Shown one piece after another: positions 1 to 6,905 of a stretch of DNA of 64,000 bases. Position numbers and translations under genes: made by a program. The stretch is from CATOSK01 sp034423195 (GTDB taxonomy: Bacteria > Chloroflexota > Dehalococcoidia > Lucifugimonadales > UBA3495): contig DAOUIZ010000047.1 in NCBI GenBank assembly GCA_034423195.1, positions 1-64,000 of the forward strand. The letters run 5' to 3'. The notes beneath the pieces were generated by a model. It ran no database searches, was not told where the DNA came from, and was given only the letters and a program-made list of their open reading frames with translations. The first letter of the stretch is position 1; the number at the start of each line of letters is the position of its first letter.

Positions 1-76
1 CTCGGAGCGCAACGCTGCCGCAGCCCCCATCAACTGGCGATTTACCACCAGGAAGGCCAGAACCAAACTTCGCAGG

Positions 77-478
77 CTATACCCTGACACCACAACTTTG
101 ACTATCTACTAGTATCGGTGTCGTTGTGTTGGATGTGTTGGATACGAAATCGGGTTCGCCTGAGCTCCGGTCCCCAGAACCACCGGACTGTTGCTCAGAA
201 ACTTTCTGGTCAAGGGCGTAGCCGAGGTTGGGATATTCGATGTCTGGTTGCGGCGGCAGTTCGGGGAGAGGGTCTTCGTTGACTTCGCTCACGACTTCCC
301 CGGCGGGTGGGGCTTCCCTGTTTTCCAGATGCGCCACTGGGCGGTCAGGCACGGTTGCGGCCAGTGCCTGGGTCGACTGAGTTGACTGGCTACTTCGGTT
401 CCCCGCCAAAAGGACAGCGGAACCGGCTATGGCGACCACCGCCAGAACAGCAACGGGAATCAAGAGCATTCTTCTCAT
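77..478 (-). CDS. small secreted or membrane-anchored protein, unknown function
   Basis: This 133-residue protein begins with a positively charged start and a hydrophobic helix (about residues 4-26). The rest is a hydrophilic, Ser/Thr/Pro-rich low-complexity tail. There is no lipobox Cys at the end of the hydrophobic stretch, so it is an uncleaved signal anchor or an ordinary secreted peptide. A strong ribosome-binding site, GGAGGTG, lies 5 nt before the ATG at 478, which supports this start and the gene itself. No catalytic motif or known domain is visible. The gene reads away from the next recognised gene and has no obvious operon partner. I do not recognise the family. Confidence 0.6.
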   Translation of the reverse strand: MRRMLLIPVAVLAVVAIAGSAVLLAGNRSSQSTQSTQALAATVPDRPVAHLENREAPPAGEVVSEVNEDPLPELPPQPDIEYPNLGYALDQKVSEQQSGGSGDRSSGEPDFVSNTSNTTTPILVDSQSCGVRV

Positions 479-479
479 C

Positions 480-929
480 GTTCACCTCCAAGACGGCTGA
501 TTTGTTCTCCATTTCAGTGAATCTGCGTCTGTAGTGTTGAAGCTACGTCAGCAGAGCAATGACGACCAGCACGACCGCAAACGTGAGCAGACCACTCCCG
601 TTACTAGTGTAATGCCCGGTTACTATACCACCCCCGTATAACTCTGCTGTAATCTCTGAGGCTGTTCACCATGACTTTTTGTAATTTATCGGAAACTTCG
701 GCACAATTGCCACGGGTCACGCCCAATCCCGCCACGCCAAATCTTGTCATCCTCATTGCGTCACCTCTCAACCATTATACGACAGCGGCTCGCCCCAACA
801 GGTCTATATCCGGTGCGTATCCCGGGCTATCCCATTTGAAAAACACCCACATGCAGGTGCCGCAGCTTGGTGCATATATACTCTATTATCAACTATTGCT
901 CTGAGTAAGTTAGGATGGGGTGACAGAGC
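480..929. other. 450-bp gap with one possible small ORF
   Basis: This stretch has no convincing long ORF. It is less GC-rich than its surroundings, with AT-rich patches near 600-680 and 870-900. The only candidate gene is the 50-codon ORF at 604-756 on the minus strand, listed separately. I see no tRNA, repeat array or clear terminator here. Confidence 0.5.
604..756 (-). CDS. possible 50-residue small ORF
   Basis: An ATG at 756 is preceded by GAGGTG at a good distance and opens a 50-codon frame that ends at TAG (604-606). No family is recognised. The overlapping +1 frame, ending at 543, encodes a very hydrophobic 16-residue C-terminus ending in ALLT, but it lacks its own start codon. This could be a decayed or frameshifted small membrane protein that once joined the two frames. 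Support rests only on the ribosome-binding site, so confidence is low. Confidence 0.25.
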   Translation of the reverse strand: MRMTRFGVAGLGVTRGNCAEVSDKLQKVMVNSLRDYSRVIRGWYSNRALH

Positions 930-1388
930 TCATTTCACAGAGGTTCCCTGAATCCGCATCGGCACCACCGCCACCCCCGTCCCAATCACTTCCAGCGCCA
1001 GGTCCGCCCCCTGCTTCTCCACCACCAGCTCGCACTCCACCATCCCCCGCCCATCCTCCTCCCGCTTCCCCGCCACCAGGCCCGACAGGCTCACCGTGTC
1101 CGTCGAGGCGACATTCCCCGTCACTTCCAGCTCCAGCCGCCGCGCCGGGTCCTCCACACTCTCCGGCGGAAACGCCCGCAGCAGCAGCTCCTCCGCGTAC
1201 CCCCGGATGACCGCCGGATTCAGGAACTCCTCCCCCGCCCCCAACCCATCACCGTCCTCTTCCGCCGCGCCGGTTCCTTCCCCCGAGTTGGACCGCCGGA
1301 TAGCCTCCTCCGTCTCCCACTTGATGACGATGGGCAGCCGGTCCCCCGGCGAAACCGACTCAAAGGTCACCGTCCTTGCCCAAAGCAT
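930..1388 (-). CDS. probable hotdog-fold (MaoC-like) protein
   Basis: This 152-residue protein starts with a segment typical of MaoC/FAS1 hydratase-like N-terminal domains: a TFESVSPGD motif followed by beta-strand-rich sequence. It continues with a helix near LNPAVIRGYAEELL and a C-terminal sheet that includes SLSGLVAGKRE. The usual dehydratase Asp/His pair is not obvious, so it may bind acyl-CoA without being a hydratase. The frame is open further upstream to 1475. I prefer the ATG at 1388 because GGGAG lies 7 nt before it and the added upstream residues are Gly/Arg-rich filler. Antisense Pro-rich frames here are composition artefacts. Family assignment is tentative. Confidence 0.5.
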   Translation of the reverse strand: MLWARTVTFESVSPGDRLPIVIKWETEEAIRRSNSGEGTGAAEEDGDGLGAGEEFLNPAVIRGYAEELLLRAFPPESVEDPARRLELEVTGNVASTDTVSLSGLVAGKREEDGRGMVECELVVEKQGADLALEVIGTGVAVVPMRIQGTSVK

Positions 1389-1610
1389 TGGCATACTCCC
1401 AATATACCCCAGACGGCGCCGTCCCGCCCCGCCTCCTCCTCTCCCCGGGCTGCCGCACGGGGAAAGCACCAGCAACGGAATGGATACTGCCCTGCCCTGG
1501 AATTGCTGACGCTACTCACCTTGCGCCTCCCCCATTTGGCCCCTTACCATGGAAGTGTGCCTTGCGGTATAGCGCTCGCTTGCCGACCCCCGCCCCTGTC
1601 CTCGCTGGAA

Positions 1611-1639
1611 ATGCGGCAAAATGTAGCAAAATGCGCCAG
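1611..1639 (-). repeat. 10-bp phased direct repeats, array A
   Basis: Read on the minus strand, three consecutive units follow the pattern NNGCATTTTG with an exact 10-bp period; the middle unit has ACATTTTG. The first unit carries the 13-mer CTGGCGCATTTTG, which recurs exactly at 29199-29211 upstream of tmk and gatB. One unit per helical turn places all copies on the same DNA face, as expected for an operator bound by a multimeric repressor or activator. The function is inferred from spacing only. Confidence 0.5.
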
Positions 1640-1680
1640 TTTTAAAATCCTCACCCCCCAGCCGCGGCCAGCGCTAATGG

Positions 1681-1710
1681 GACACTTTGGGACAAAATAG
1701 GACAGATTTC
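1681..1710 (+). repeat. 10-bp phased direct repeats, array B
   Basis: Three units beginning with GACA repeat at exactly 10-bp intervals (1681, 1691, 1701), each preceded by GG or AG. The array starts 70 bp, or seven 10-bp turns, from array A at 1611. The core differs from array A, so two different proteins or two half-site types may be involved. Confidence 0.4.
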
Positions 1711-1784
1711 TTCTCCCCCGGCGATTCCTTTCCCCTGTGCTAAACTGTATCCCGTACTCCCGGCGGCTCGGCTCCCAGCACGGA

Positions 1785-1844
1785 GCCGCCAAGGAGCCTT
1801 CGACAAGTTACCTGAATTGGCGACGGAGGCGGCGACCCTTAGAA
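1785..1844 (+). promoter_or_regulatory. structured leader repeat, copy 1 (upstream of the LmbE gene)
   Basis: The element has an outer 6-bp stem (GCCGCC at 1785-1790 with GGCGGC at 1828-1833). The stem encloses a tiny hairpin AAGG-AG-CCTT and a second hairpin around AGTT. A conserved tail GACCCTTAGAAC follows. The tandem copies near 30754 share the interior and the tail, but their outer stem is GCGCCC/GGGCGC. Both arms therefore changed while pairing was kept. It lies about 50 nt before the LmbE start. I infer a cis-acting RNA structure; no known riboswitch class was recognised. Confidence 0.5.
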
Positions 1845-1897
1845 CGCCCCCGCCGGTTAGCCCACCGGACTACCCCTAGCCCAGGAGGAACGGATCC

Positions 1898-2632
1898 ATG
1901 ACCGGCCAGGGAAACAACGCCGAGCGGCCCCGGAGGGGTGACAGAAGTCGCGGCATGGTCATCGTCGCCCACGCCGACGACGCCGAGTGGGGCTGCTCCG
2001 GCACTGTCGCCAAGTGGTGCGCCGAGGGATGGGAAGTCGTCTATGTCCTCTGCACCGACGGCAGCAAGGGCAGTGACAACCGCGAGCTGACCAGCCCCGA
2101 GTTGGTGGAACTGCGCCGCCAGGAGCAGCTCAACGCCGGCCGGGTCCTCGGCTTGGCCGGCGTGGTTTTCCTCGACTACGAGGACGCCATGCTGGAGCCC
2201 TCCCTGGCCCTGCGCCGCGACCTTACCCGGGAGATCCGCCGCTTCCGCCCCGACGTGCTCATCTGCATGGGCCCCACCCGCCAGCTCACCGAAACCGGCT
2301 ACCTCGGCCACCCCGACCACCTCGCCTCCGGTGAAGCCGCCCTCTCCGCCGTCTTCCCCTCCGCCCGCGACCACCTCACCTTCCCCGAGCTTCTTGAGGA
2401 AGGACTGGAGCCCCACAAGGTCAGGGAAGTCTGGATTATGGAGCCCGACGACGCCGACCAGTACGTCGACGTCACCAACTACATCGACCAGTCCATCGCC
2501 GCCCTCAAGGAACACCGCAGCCAGGTAACCGAAGAAGAAGCCGACTACCACATGCGCCGCTGGCGCTCCAGCACCGGCGAGAAGGTCGGCATGAAGTACG
2601 CCGAAGCCTTCAAGCGCTTCAAACTCGACTAA
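1898..2632 (+). CDS. LmbE/PIG-L family zinc-dependent deacetylase
   Basis: This 244-residue protein belongs to the LmbE (PIG-L) family, which removes N-acetyl groups from sugar-linked substrates. Examples are GlcNAc-PI, GlcNAc-inositol and bacillithiol precursors. The zinc and base motif appears as AHADDAE at residues 24-30, where the family usually has AHPDDE, and the second metal motif HPDH is at 138-141. A strong GGAGGA site lies 8 nt before the ATG. It is followed by arsM at 2686, and both genes carry related leader structures, so they may share regulation. The natural substrate cannot be read from sequence; a thiol-cofactor pathway is one possibility. Confidence 0.85.
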   Translation: MTGQGNNAERPRRGDRSRGMVIVAHADDAEWGCSGTVAKWCAEGWEVVYVLCTDGSKGSDNRELTSPELVELRRQEQLNAGRVLGLAGVVFLDYEDAMLEPSLALRRDLTREIRRFRPDVLICMGPTRQLTETGYLGHPDHLASGEAALSAVFPSARDHLTFPELLEEGLEPHKVREVWIMEPDDADQYVDVTNYIDQSIAALKEHRSQVTEEEADYHMRRWRSSTGEKVGMKYAEAFKRFKLD

Positions 2633-2636
2633 CCCA

Positions 2637-2674
2637 CGCCGCAATTCGCGCCCGATAGCGGCGACCTTTAGAAC
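2637..2674 (+). promoter_or_regulatory. structured leader repeat, degenerate copy before arsM
   Basis: A 6-bp stem CGCCGC/GCGGCG encloses a 15-nt loop, and the tail ACCTTTAGAAC then runs straight into the arsM ribosome-binding site GGAGG (2675-2679). The tail matches the one in copies at 1785 and 30754 apart from small changes, but the internal hairpins are missing. It looks like a reduced member of the same leader family. Confidence 0.4.
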
Positions 2675-2685
2675 GGAGGATGAAC

Positions 2686-3474
2686 GTGACTACTAACCAC
2701 GAACAGATCAAGGAAGTCGTCCGCGACCGCTACGGCGCCCGCGCCCGGGGCGTTATCCAGCTCACCGAGGTCCAACCCGCCGCTCCTTCCGGGGAAGGCG
2801 ACGCCGGATGCTGTGGCCCCGCCGACCTGGACCGGGCCCTCCGCCTCTACAACCAGGGACAGATTGACGGACTGCCGGCCGCCGCGGTGGCCGCCTCCGC
2901 CGGCTGCGGCAACCCCACCGCCCTGGCCGGGCTCACCACCGGAGAGCGTGTCCTCGACCTCGGTTCCGGCGGCGGAATCGACTGCTTCCTCGCCGCCCAG
3001 CAGGTGGGAGAGACCGGCCGCGTCATCGGCCTCGACATGACCCCCGACATGCTGGACCTGGCCCGCCGCAACCAGGCCAGCGTTGGGCTGACCAACGTCG
3101 AGTTCATCCAGGGCGAGATGGAAAACATCCCTCTCCCCGACGCCCATGTGGACGTGGTCATATCCAACTGCGTCGTCTGCCTGTCCCCGGACAAGGACGC
3201 CGTCTTCAGCGAGTCCTTCCGGGTCCTCAGCCCCGGCGGCCGCATCCACATCTCTGACATGATGGCCCTCACCGAGGAAGGCCCGGCCCGCACCGACGCC
3301 GAGGCCTGGACCTCCTGCGTCGGCGGCGCCGAGTTTCGGGATGTCTACCTCGCCCGCCTGAAGCGCGCCGGCTTCGTCAACATCGAGACCACCGACGAAG
3401 GCATCCGCTTCGACGAAGACGGCATCCCCCTCAACGTAGCCAGCGTCAAGGTAGTCGCCCGCAAACCCGCCTGA
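2686..3474 (+). CDS. arsM: arsenite S-adenosylmethionine methyltransferase ArsM
   Basis: ArsM methylates As(III) with SAM to mono-, di- and trimethyl arsenicals in the cytoplasm. The SAM motif LDLGSGGG lies near residue 91. Conserved arsenic-binding cysteines are present: a CC pair near 42, one in NCVV near 162, and one in SCVGGA near 211. Length (about 262 residues) fits short bacterial ArsM. An ATG at 2680 touches GGAGG directly, whereas the GTG at 2686 stands 6 nt from it, so GTG is the better start. The gene follows LmbE by 53 bp. No arsR or arsenite efflux gene is nearby. Confidence 0.88.
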   Translation: MTTNHEQIKEVVRDRYGARARGVIQLTEVQPAAPSGEGDAGCCGPADLDRALRLYNQGQIDGLPAAAVAASAGCGNPTALAGLTTGERVLDLGSGGGIDCFLAAQQVGETGRVIGLDMTPDMLDLARRNQASVGLTNVEFIQGEMENIPLPDAHVDVVISNCVVCLSPDKDAVFSESFRVLSPGGRIHISDMMALTEEGPARTDAEAWTSCVGGAEFRDVYLARLKRAGFVNIETTDEGIRFDEDGIPLNVASVKVVARKPA

Positions 3475-3495
3475 TCCCCACGGGCCTCGCAGAAA

Positions 3496-3527
3496 CGCGG
3501 GCCGTCTCTCAAACGAAACGGCCCGCG
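3496..3527 (+). terminator. hairpin after arsM
   Basis: A perfect 10-bp stem (CGCGGGCCGT with ACGGCCCGCG) closes a 12-nt loop 22 bp after the arsM stop. No T-run follows, so it is either an atypical intrinsic terminator or an mRNA 3' stabiliser. Confidence 0.5.
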
Positions 3528-3631
3528 CACCGGCGGCAACAGGCAACTCTTCCTCGACAGAGCACCTCCTGTAAAAGAAGGTGCGCGACAATGGGCGGTC
3601 ACCCAACCTGTCACCTTAAGGGACAAGCACC

Positions 3632-3913
3632 TTGCAATGGACTTGGGACCCGGAAAAGGGCCGGGAGAACATCCTTAAGCACCGCATCAGCTTCAGCACA
3701 GCCCAACTGGTGTTCCAGGACTTCTACTGCGTCACCGAAGTCGACTCCCATCCCGACGAGGAACGATGGAGAACTACCGGTTTAGTCGGACCCTCTGTCA
3801 TAATAGTCATTCACACTTGGCCGCAGGAAAGCCCGGGACGAATCATCAGCGCACGGAGGGCTACCCGGCACGAGAGACGTACCTACGAGGAAGGCAATGG
3901 TCAAACTGACTGA
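3632..3913 (+). CDS. brnT: BrnT-family ribonuclease toxin
   Basis: BrnT toxins are small RelE-fold ribonucleases that inhibit translation and are held by the BrnA antitoxin. This 93-residue protein shows the family pattern in order: the opening WDPEKGRENILKH, a central acidic patch ending in EERW, and the C-terminal signature ISARRATRHERRTYEEG. No in-frame ATG exists near the N-terminus, so the start is the TTG at 3632, with AAGGGA upstream. The gene overlaps the next one by 17 nt, the typical arrangement of a coupled toxin-antitoxin pair. It appears full length and undamaged. The unusual feature is its partner, a BrnA-like domain fused to a nuclease. Confidence 0.85.
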   Translation: MQWTWDPEKGRENILKHRISFSTAQLVFQDFYCVTEVDSHPDEERWRTTGLVGPSVIIVIHTWPQESPGRIISARRATRHERRTYEEGNGQTD

Positions 3914-4718
3914 CGAACAGAAAGCGGAGATCGACGCACTGGAGAATCTCTCCGACAACGAACTTGACCTCTCCGATATCCCCGAGCAGCCTATCCACTG
4001 GGCCACGGCCAAAATCGGGATACACTACAAGCCGGACTGGCAGGACATCACTCTAAGGCTGGACCAGAACGTCATACACTGGTTCGAGGAACAGGCTGAG
4101 ACACTTGAGAAATCCCACCAGGACATCAATAAGGCCCTGCTGGATTACATCCGGCGCGTGAGATTCTCCGTCGGAACGGACATCATGAAGGATGGAATGC
4201 ACATCCCAGCCATGCGAGACGCAATAAAAGCGGTTGTCTCTACCATCGAAGAGTGGGATGGTGTTGGAGGACAATGGCGCGAAGACCAGACGCGATATGC
4301 CATCATTGACCCCATCCTGCGCGCCTTGGGTTGGGACACCGCTGACCCGAAGGTCTGCCATCCCGAATGGCGGGCCGAGAACAGCAAGGGGCGCGTTGAT
4401 TACGCGCTATTCCCGCGAAGCACTACCTACGACTTCGCCCGCAGGGAGGCAATCCCCGCCGTCATCATCGAGTGCAAATCATTCCGTGCTGAACTCTGGG
4501 AAGACCACGGTCATCAACTCCAAGCCTATGTGGACGCGGAACCTCGCATGACCGAGGGGATGGCCATTCTCACGAACGGGGACAAGTGGTTATTCTACAT
4601 GCTTGGAGACGGCCATCGCTTGTGCGACATAGAACCTTACGCGGTGGACCTCACCCACTATGCTCCGGATTTCATCGCCAAGAAATTCGATGAACTCATG
4701 GGACGTCAGAATTGGTAG
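3897..4718 (+). CDS. BrnA-like antitoxin fused to an HsdR_N-type nuclease domain
   Basis: Residues 20-90 resemble BrnA antitoxins: SDIPE at 26-30 and a ribbon-helix-helix segment ITLRLDQNVIHWFEEQ from 51. Residues 120-240 resemble the N-terminal nuclease domain of type I restriction HsdR proteins. An acidic helix (WRED near 127-130) leads to LRALGWD, then RVDYALF with D168, then IECK with E192 and K194, then a Q-x3-Y-like HQLQAY near 206-211, and finally ILTNGDKWLFY. This is the PD-(D/E)xK order with the catalytic residues intact. At 273 residues it is about three times a normal BrnA. It starts 17 nt inside brnT and ends with TAG. Cellular role is unknown; see findings. Confidence 0.75.
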   Translation: MVKLTDEQKAEIDALENLSDNELDLSDIPEQPIHWATAKIGIHYKPDWQDITLRLDQNVIHWFEEQAETLEKSHQDINKALLDYIRRVRFSVGTDIMKDGMHIPAMRDAIKAVVSTIEEWDGVGGQWREDQTRYAIIDPILRALGWDTADPKVCHPEWRAENSKGRVDYALFPRSTTYDFARREAIPAVIIECKSFRAELWEDHGHQLQAYVDAEPRMTEGMAILTNGDKWLFYMLGDGHRLCDIEPYAVDLTHYAPDFIAKKFDELMGRQNW

Positions 4719-4816
4719 TGAATGAAAAAGCGCATGCGTCCGGGTATGCGAGCGTACCTGAGACAAAAACCATCGGAGCACAAATCTGAAGGTTACGTTC
4801 AGTCATGGCCGATATG

Positions 4817-4837
4817 TGGGGTGCATAAAACACCCCA
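4817..4837 (-). terminator. hairpin downstream of the rhodanese gene
   Basis: A 7-bp stem (TGGGGTG with CACCCCA) closes a 7-nt loop about 34 bp past the rhodanese TGA at 4871. No clear U-run follows on the minus strand, so termination is plausible but not certain. Confidence 0.35.
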
Positions 4838-4870
4838 TCCGCCACAAGTAAACGGTACCGCGCACTCACA

Positions 4871-5701
4871 TCACACCTCCAGCGGCGTGTCCTCCCGGTT
4901 CGCCCACTCCCCCATCGAAGCATCGTAGTTCTTGGCCCGGTCGTAGCCCAGCATCTTCAGCAGGAACGTTCCGTGCGCCGCACGGATGCCGCCCTGTCAA
5001 TAGGCGTAGGCCGTCTTGTCCGGCGTGATGCCGTGCTCCTCCAGCAGCTTCCTAACCTCGTCGGCCGGACGGAACCTGTGCGTGTCCCGGTCCATCACGT
5101 TGAACCACTCCAGGTGGACGGCCCCGGGGATATGCCCCACCCGCTGGTTTCCCCGGCTCACGCTGCCGTCGTACTCGCCGTCGCTGCGCACGTCCCAGAT
5201 AACCGAATCTCCCACGTCGCAGGCGGTCTTCAACTCGTCCACCTTCACCAGCAGCGAATCATCGGCCCGGGGCGTGAAGGTCGCTCCCGAAGCCGCCCGG
5301 CCCCGGTCGAAGCTGGTGGGAAGACCCGCCTGGACCCAGGCCCGCCAGCCGCCGTCCAGCACCTTGACGTTGCCGTGTCCGTAGTAGTTCAGGGCCCACC
5401 ACAGCCGGGCCGCATACAGGCTCTGGTTGTTGTCGTAGGCGACCACCAGCGTGTCGTCCCCGATGCCTAGCCCCTGGCACATGGCGGCGAACTTCTGGGG
5501 CGGCAGGATGTGTACCCGCCCCGTGTCCGGGTCCTTCTCATAATTGTCCGGCACCAGCACCGCCCCGGGAATATGCCCCCGCAGGTACCCGGCCTCCACG
5601 TCGGTATCCACCACCACCACGTTGGCGTCACCCCGGTGGGCCTCCACCCAGGCCGCGTCCACCAGGTACTCAGGATGCGCGTATCCCGCATCAGTAGTCA
5701 T
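4871..5701 (-). CDS. thiosulfate/3-mercaptopyruvate sulfurtransferase (rhodanese), candidate selenoprotein with Sec at the active site
   Basis: The frame from the ATG at 5701 (GGAGGA 7 nt upstream) encodes two rhodanese domains but meets TGA at 4997-4999, codon 235. Reading through, the same frame continues for 41 codons to TGA at 4871, giving 276 residues, the normal length. The residues after codon 235 are the rhodanese active-site loop and tail: QGGIR, then a LLKMLGYD helix and a final GEWANRE segment. Codon 235 is where the family has its catalytic Cys (CxGGxR), so this reads UxGGxR. A hairpin CCGTGC-GGC-GCACGG (4971-4985) starts 11 nt after the TGA, a suitable place for a bacterial SECIS. 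The first domain lacks an active Cys, as usual. It is the last gene of a four-gene minus-strand run. A standard gene caller would truncate it at 4997. Confidence 0.85.
4971..4985 (-). promoter_or_regulatory. candidate SECIS hairpin of the rhodanese gene
   Basis: A perfect 6-bp stem with a GGC loop lies inside the coding sequence. It begins 11 nt after the in-frame TGA, so the loop is 17-19 nt from it. Bacterial SECIS elements sit just 3' of the UGA with a G in the apical loop. The match is structural and positional only. Confidence 0.55.
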
Positions 5702-5725
5702 CGTTGTTCCTCCAAATCCAGGGGG

Positions 5726-5747
5726 TTCGGGGGATGCATCCCCCGAA
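5726..5747. other. perfect 22-bp palindrome between the enolase-like and rhodanese genes
   Basis: The 22 bp are exactly self-complementary, centred on ATGCAT and flanked by G and C runs. GGGG and CCCC outside it extend the pairing with a small bulge. It lies in the 61-bp gap between the enolase-superfamily stop and the rhodanese start, so it could lower readthrough into the rhodanese gene or bind a dimeric regulator. Confidence 0.5.
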
Positions 5748-5762
5748 GTAACCCCGTCCCGG

Positions 5763-6848
5763 CTAACCCACCTGGTACTGCTCGAAAGTCTCCTGGTTGA
5801 ACGTAAGCCCTAGACCCGGCTTGTCCGGCACCACTATCTGTCCATCCTCGATGGCCGGCGTCTCCTCGAACAACCGCAGCGTCCACGGCATGTATTCCAC
5901 CGTCAGGCCGTTGGGAATGGCGGCGATGTTGTGGACCTGCACCTCCGGGATCAGATGGCTCACCACCGGCAGGTTGAAGGCCTCGGCCATCCCCGCCACC
6001 TTGCGGAACTGGGTGATGCCCCCAACCCGCAGCAGGTCGATCATGACAATATCAACCGAACGTTGCTCCACCATGTGCCGGAAGGGACGGATCCCGTAGA
6101 CATACTCGCCGGCGCAGATCGGAGTCGTCAGGGCGTCCGCCACCCGGGCCAGCCCCTGGTAGTCGTCCCGCACAACCACGTCCTCCAGCCAGAACAGGTG
6201 GTACTCCTCCACCCGTTGGCCGATGTCGATGGCCTGGTTCACGTCCCAGAGCTGGTTGATGTCGCACATCAGGTCGATGTCCGGCCCGATGGCGTCCCGC
6301 AGGGTGCGGATCCGGGCCACTTCCCTCTGGGCGGTGGGCTCGGCCCCCATCTGGGTCTTCATCTGCCGGAATCCCATCTCCACCAGGCGTGGCCCCGCCT
6401 CGGCCAGATATTCCAGGTTGTAGGGACGCATAAGGGCGCCGCTGGCGTAGGTGTCCACCCGGTCCCGGCAGCCTCCCAGCAGGGAGCACACCGACTGGCC
6501 CAGGGCCTTCCCCTTGATGTCCCACAGGGCCATATCCACCGCCGCCAGGGCCAGGGTGAAAACCCCCTCCGGCCCGGCGCTCCCCGCCGCCGTCTTCAGG
6601 GACTCGGCAATGGCCTCCACCTGCATCGGGTCATGCCCCACCGTCAGCTCGCACAGGCTGTCCACCGCCGACCGCAGCGCCGGGGTCAGGGGCCCTCCGA
6701 AGAAGGTGACTCCCACTCCCTGGATTCCTTCGTCGGTATCCAGCTCCAGGGTCACGAACTCCCGCGTACCGGGCTGCGGCACCCCCACAACCAGGGGATT
6801 ATCGGCCGGAGTCTGCAGGACCCGGGTTGTCCAGTTGGAAACTCTCAT
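5763..6848 (-). CDS. mandelate racemase/muconate lactonizing-type enolase-superfamily enzyme
   Basis: This 361-residue enzyme belongs to the enolase superfamily, which abstracts a proton alpha to a carboxylate using Mg2+. Visible features include the N-terminal capping domain and the barrel segment MKTQMG, where the usual KxK second Lys is Gln. They also include metal ligands in CDINQLWD, WLEDV and CAGEY, and a late Asp/His pair in MIDLLRVGG and VSHLIPE. The substrate is unknown; a sugar-acid dehydratase or racemase is most likely. I start at the ATG at 6848 because AAGG stands 7 nt upstream and the 13 extra upstream residues look non-coding. It sits 57 bp after the TPP enzyme gene and 61 bp before the rhodanese gene. 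Expanded enolase-superfamily sets are known from SAR202 Chloroflexota. Confidence 0.8.
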   Translation of the reverse strand: MRVSNWTTRVLQTPADNPLVVGVPQPGTREFVTLELDTDEGIQGVGVTFFGGPLTPALRSAVDSLCELTVGHDPMQVEAIAESLKTAAGSAGPEGVFTLALAAVDMALWDIKGKALGQSVCSLLGGCRDRVDTYASGALMRPYNLEYLAEAGPRLVEMGFRQMKTQMGAEPTAQREVARIRTLRDAIGPDIDLMCDINQLWDVNQAIDIGQRVEEYHLFWLEDVVVRDDYQGLARVADALTTPICAGEYVYGIRPFRHMVEQRSVDIVMIDLLRVGGITQFRKVAGMAEAFNLPVVSHLIPEVQVHNIAAIPNGLTVEYMPWTLRLFEETPAIEDGQIVVPDKPGLGLTFNQETFEQYQVG

Positions 6849-6905
6849 CGCGTTGCCTTTTCTCCAGTTTGTGGATGGACGGGCCACCCATGGAGGAATG
6901 GTTCT

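Larger units (their letters stand above)
1389..1897. promoter_or_regulatory. divergent intergenic region with phased repeats and a structured leader
   Basis: This 509-bp gap separates the minus-strand hotdog gene from the plus-strand LmbE gene. It holds two arrays of 10-bp direct repeats (1611-1639 and 1681-1710) and one copy of the structured leader repeat (1785-1844), each listed separately. A hairpin of form CCGGT-N6-ACCGG follows the leader copy, just before the LmbE ribosome-binding site. No coding frame is convincing. Confidence 0.6.

Noticed and set aside
920..1210. Plus-strand Pro/Ser/Ala-rich ORF
   Set aside because: It is low complexity and antisense to the hotdog-fold gene, a shadow of high GC content.
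4997..5701. Rhodanese as a 234-residue truncated gene or pseudogene
   Set aside because: The frame continues without other damage to the normal family end, and the TGA falls exactly on the catalytic Cys with a hairpin behind it. Selenocysteine explains this better than decay.
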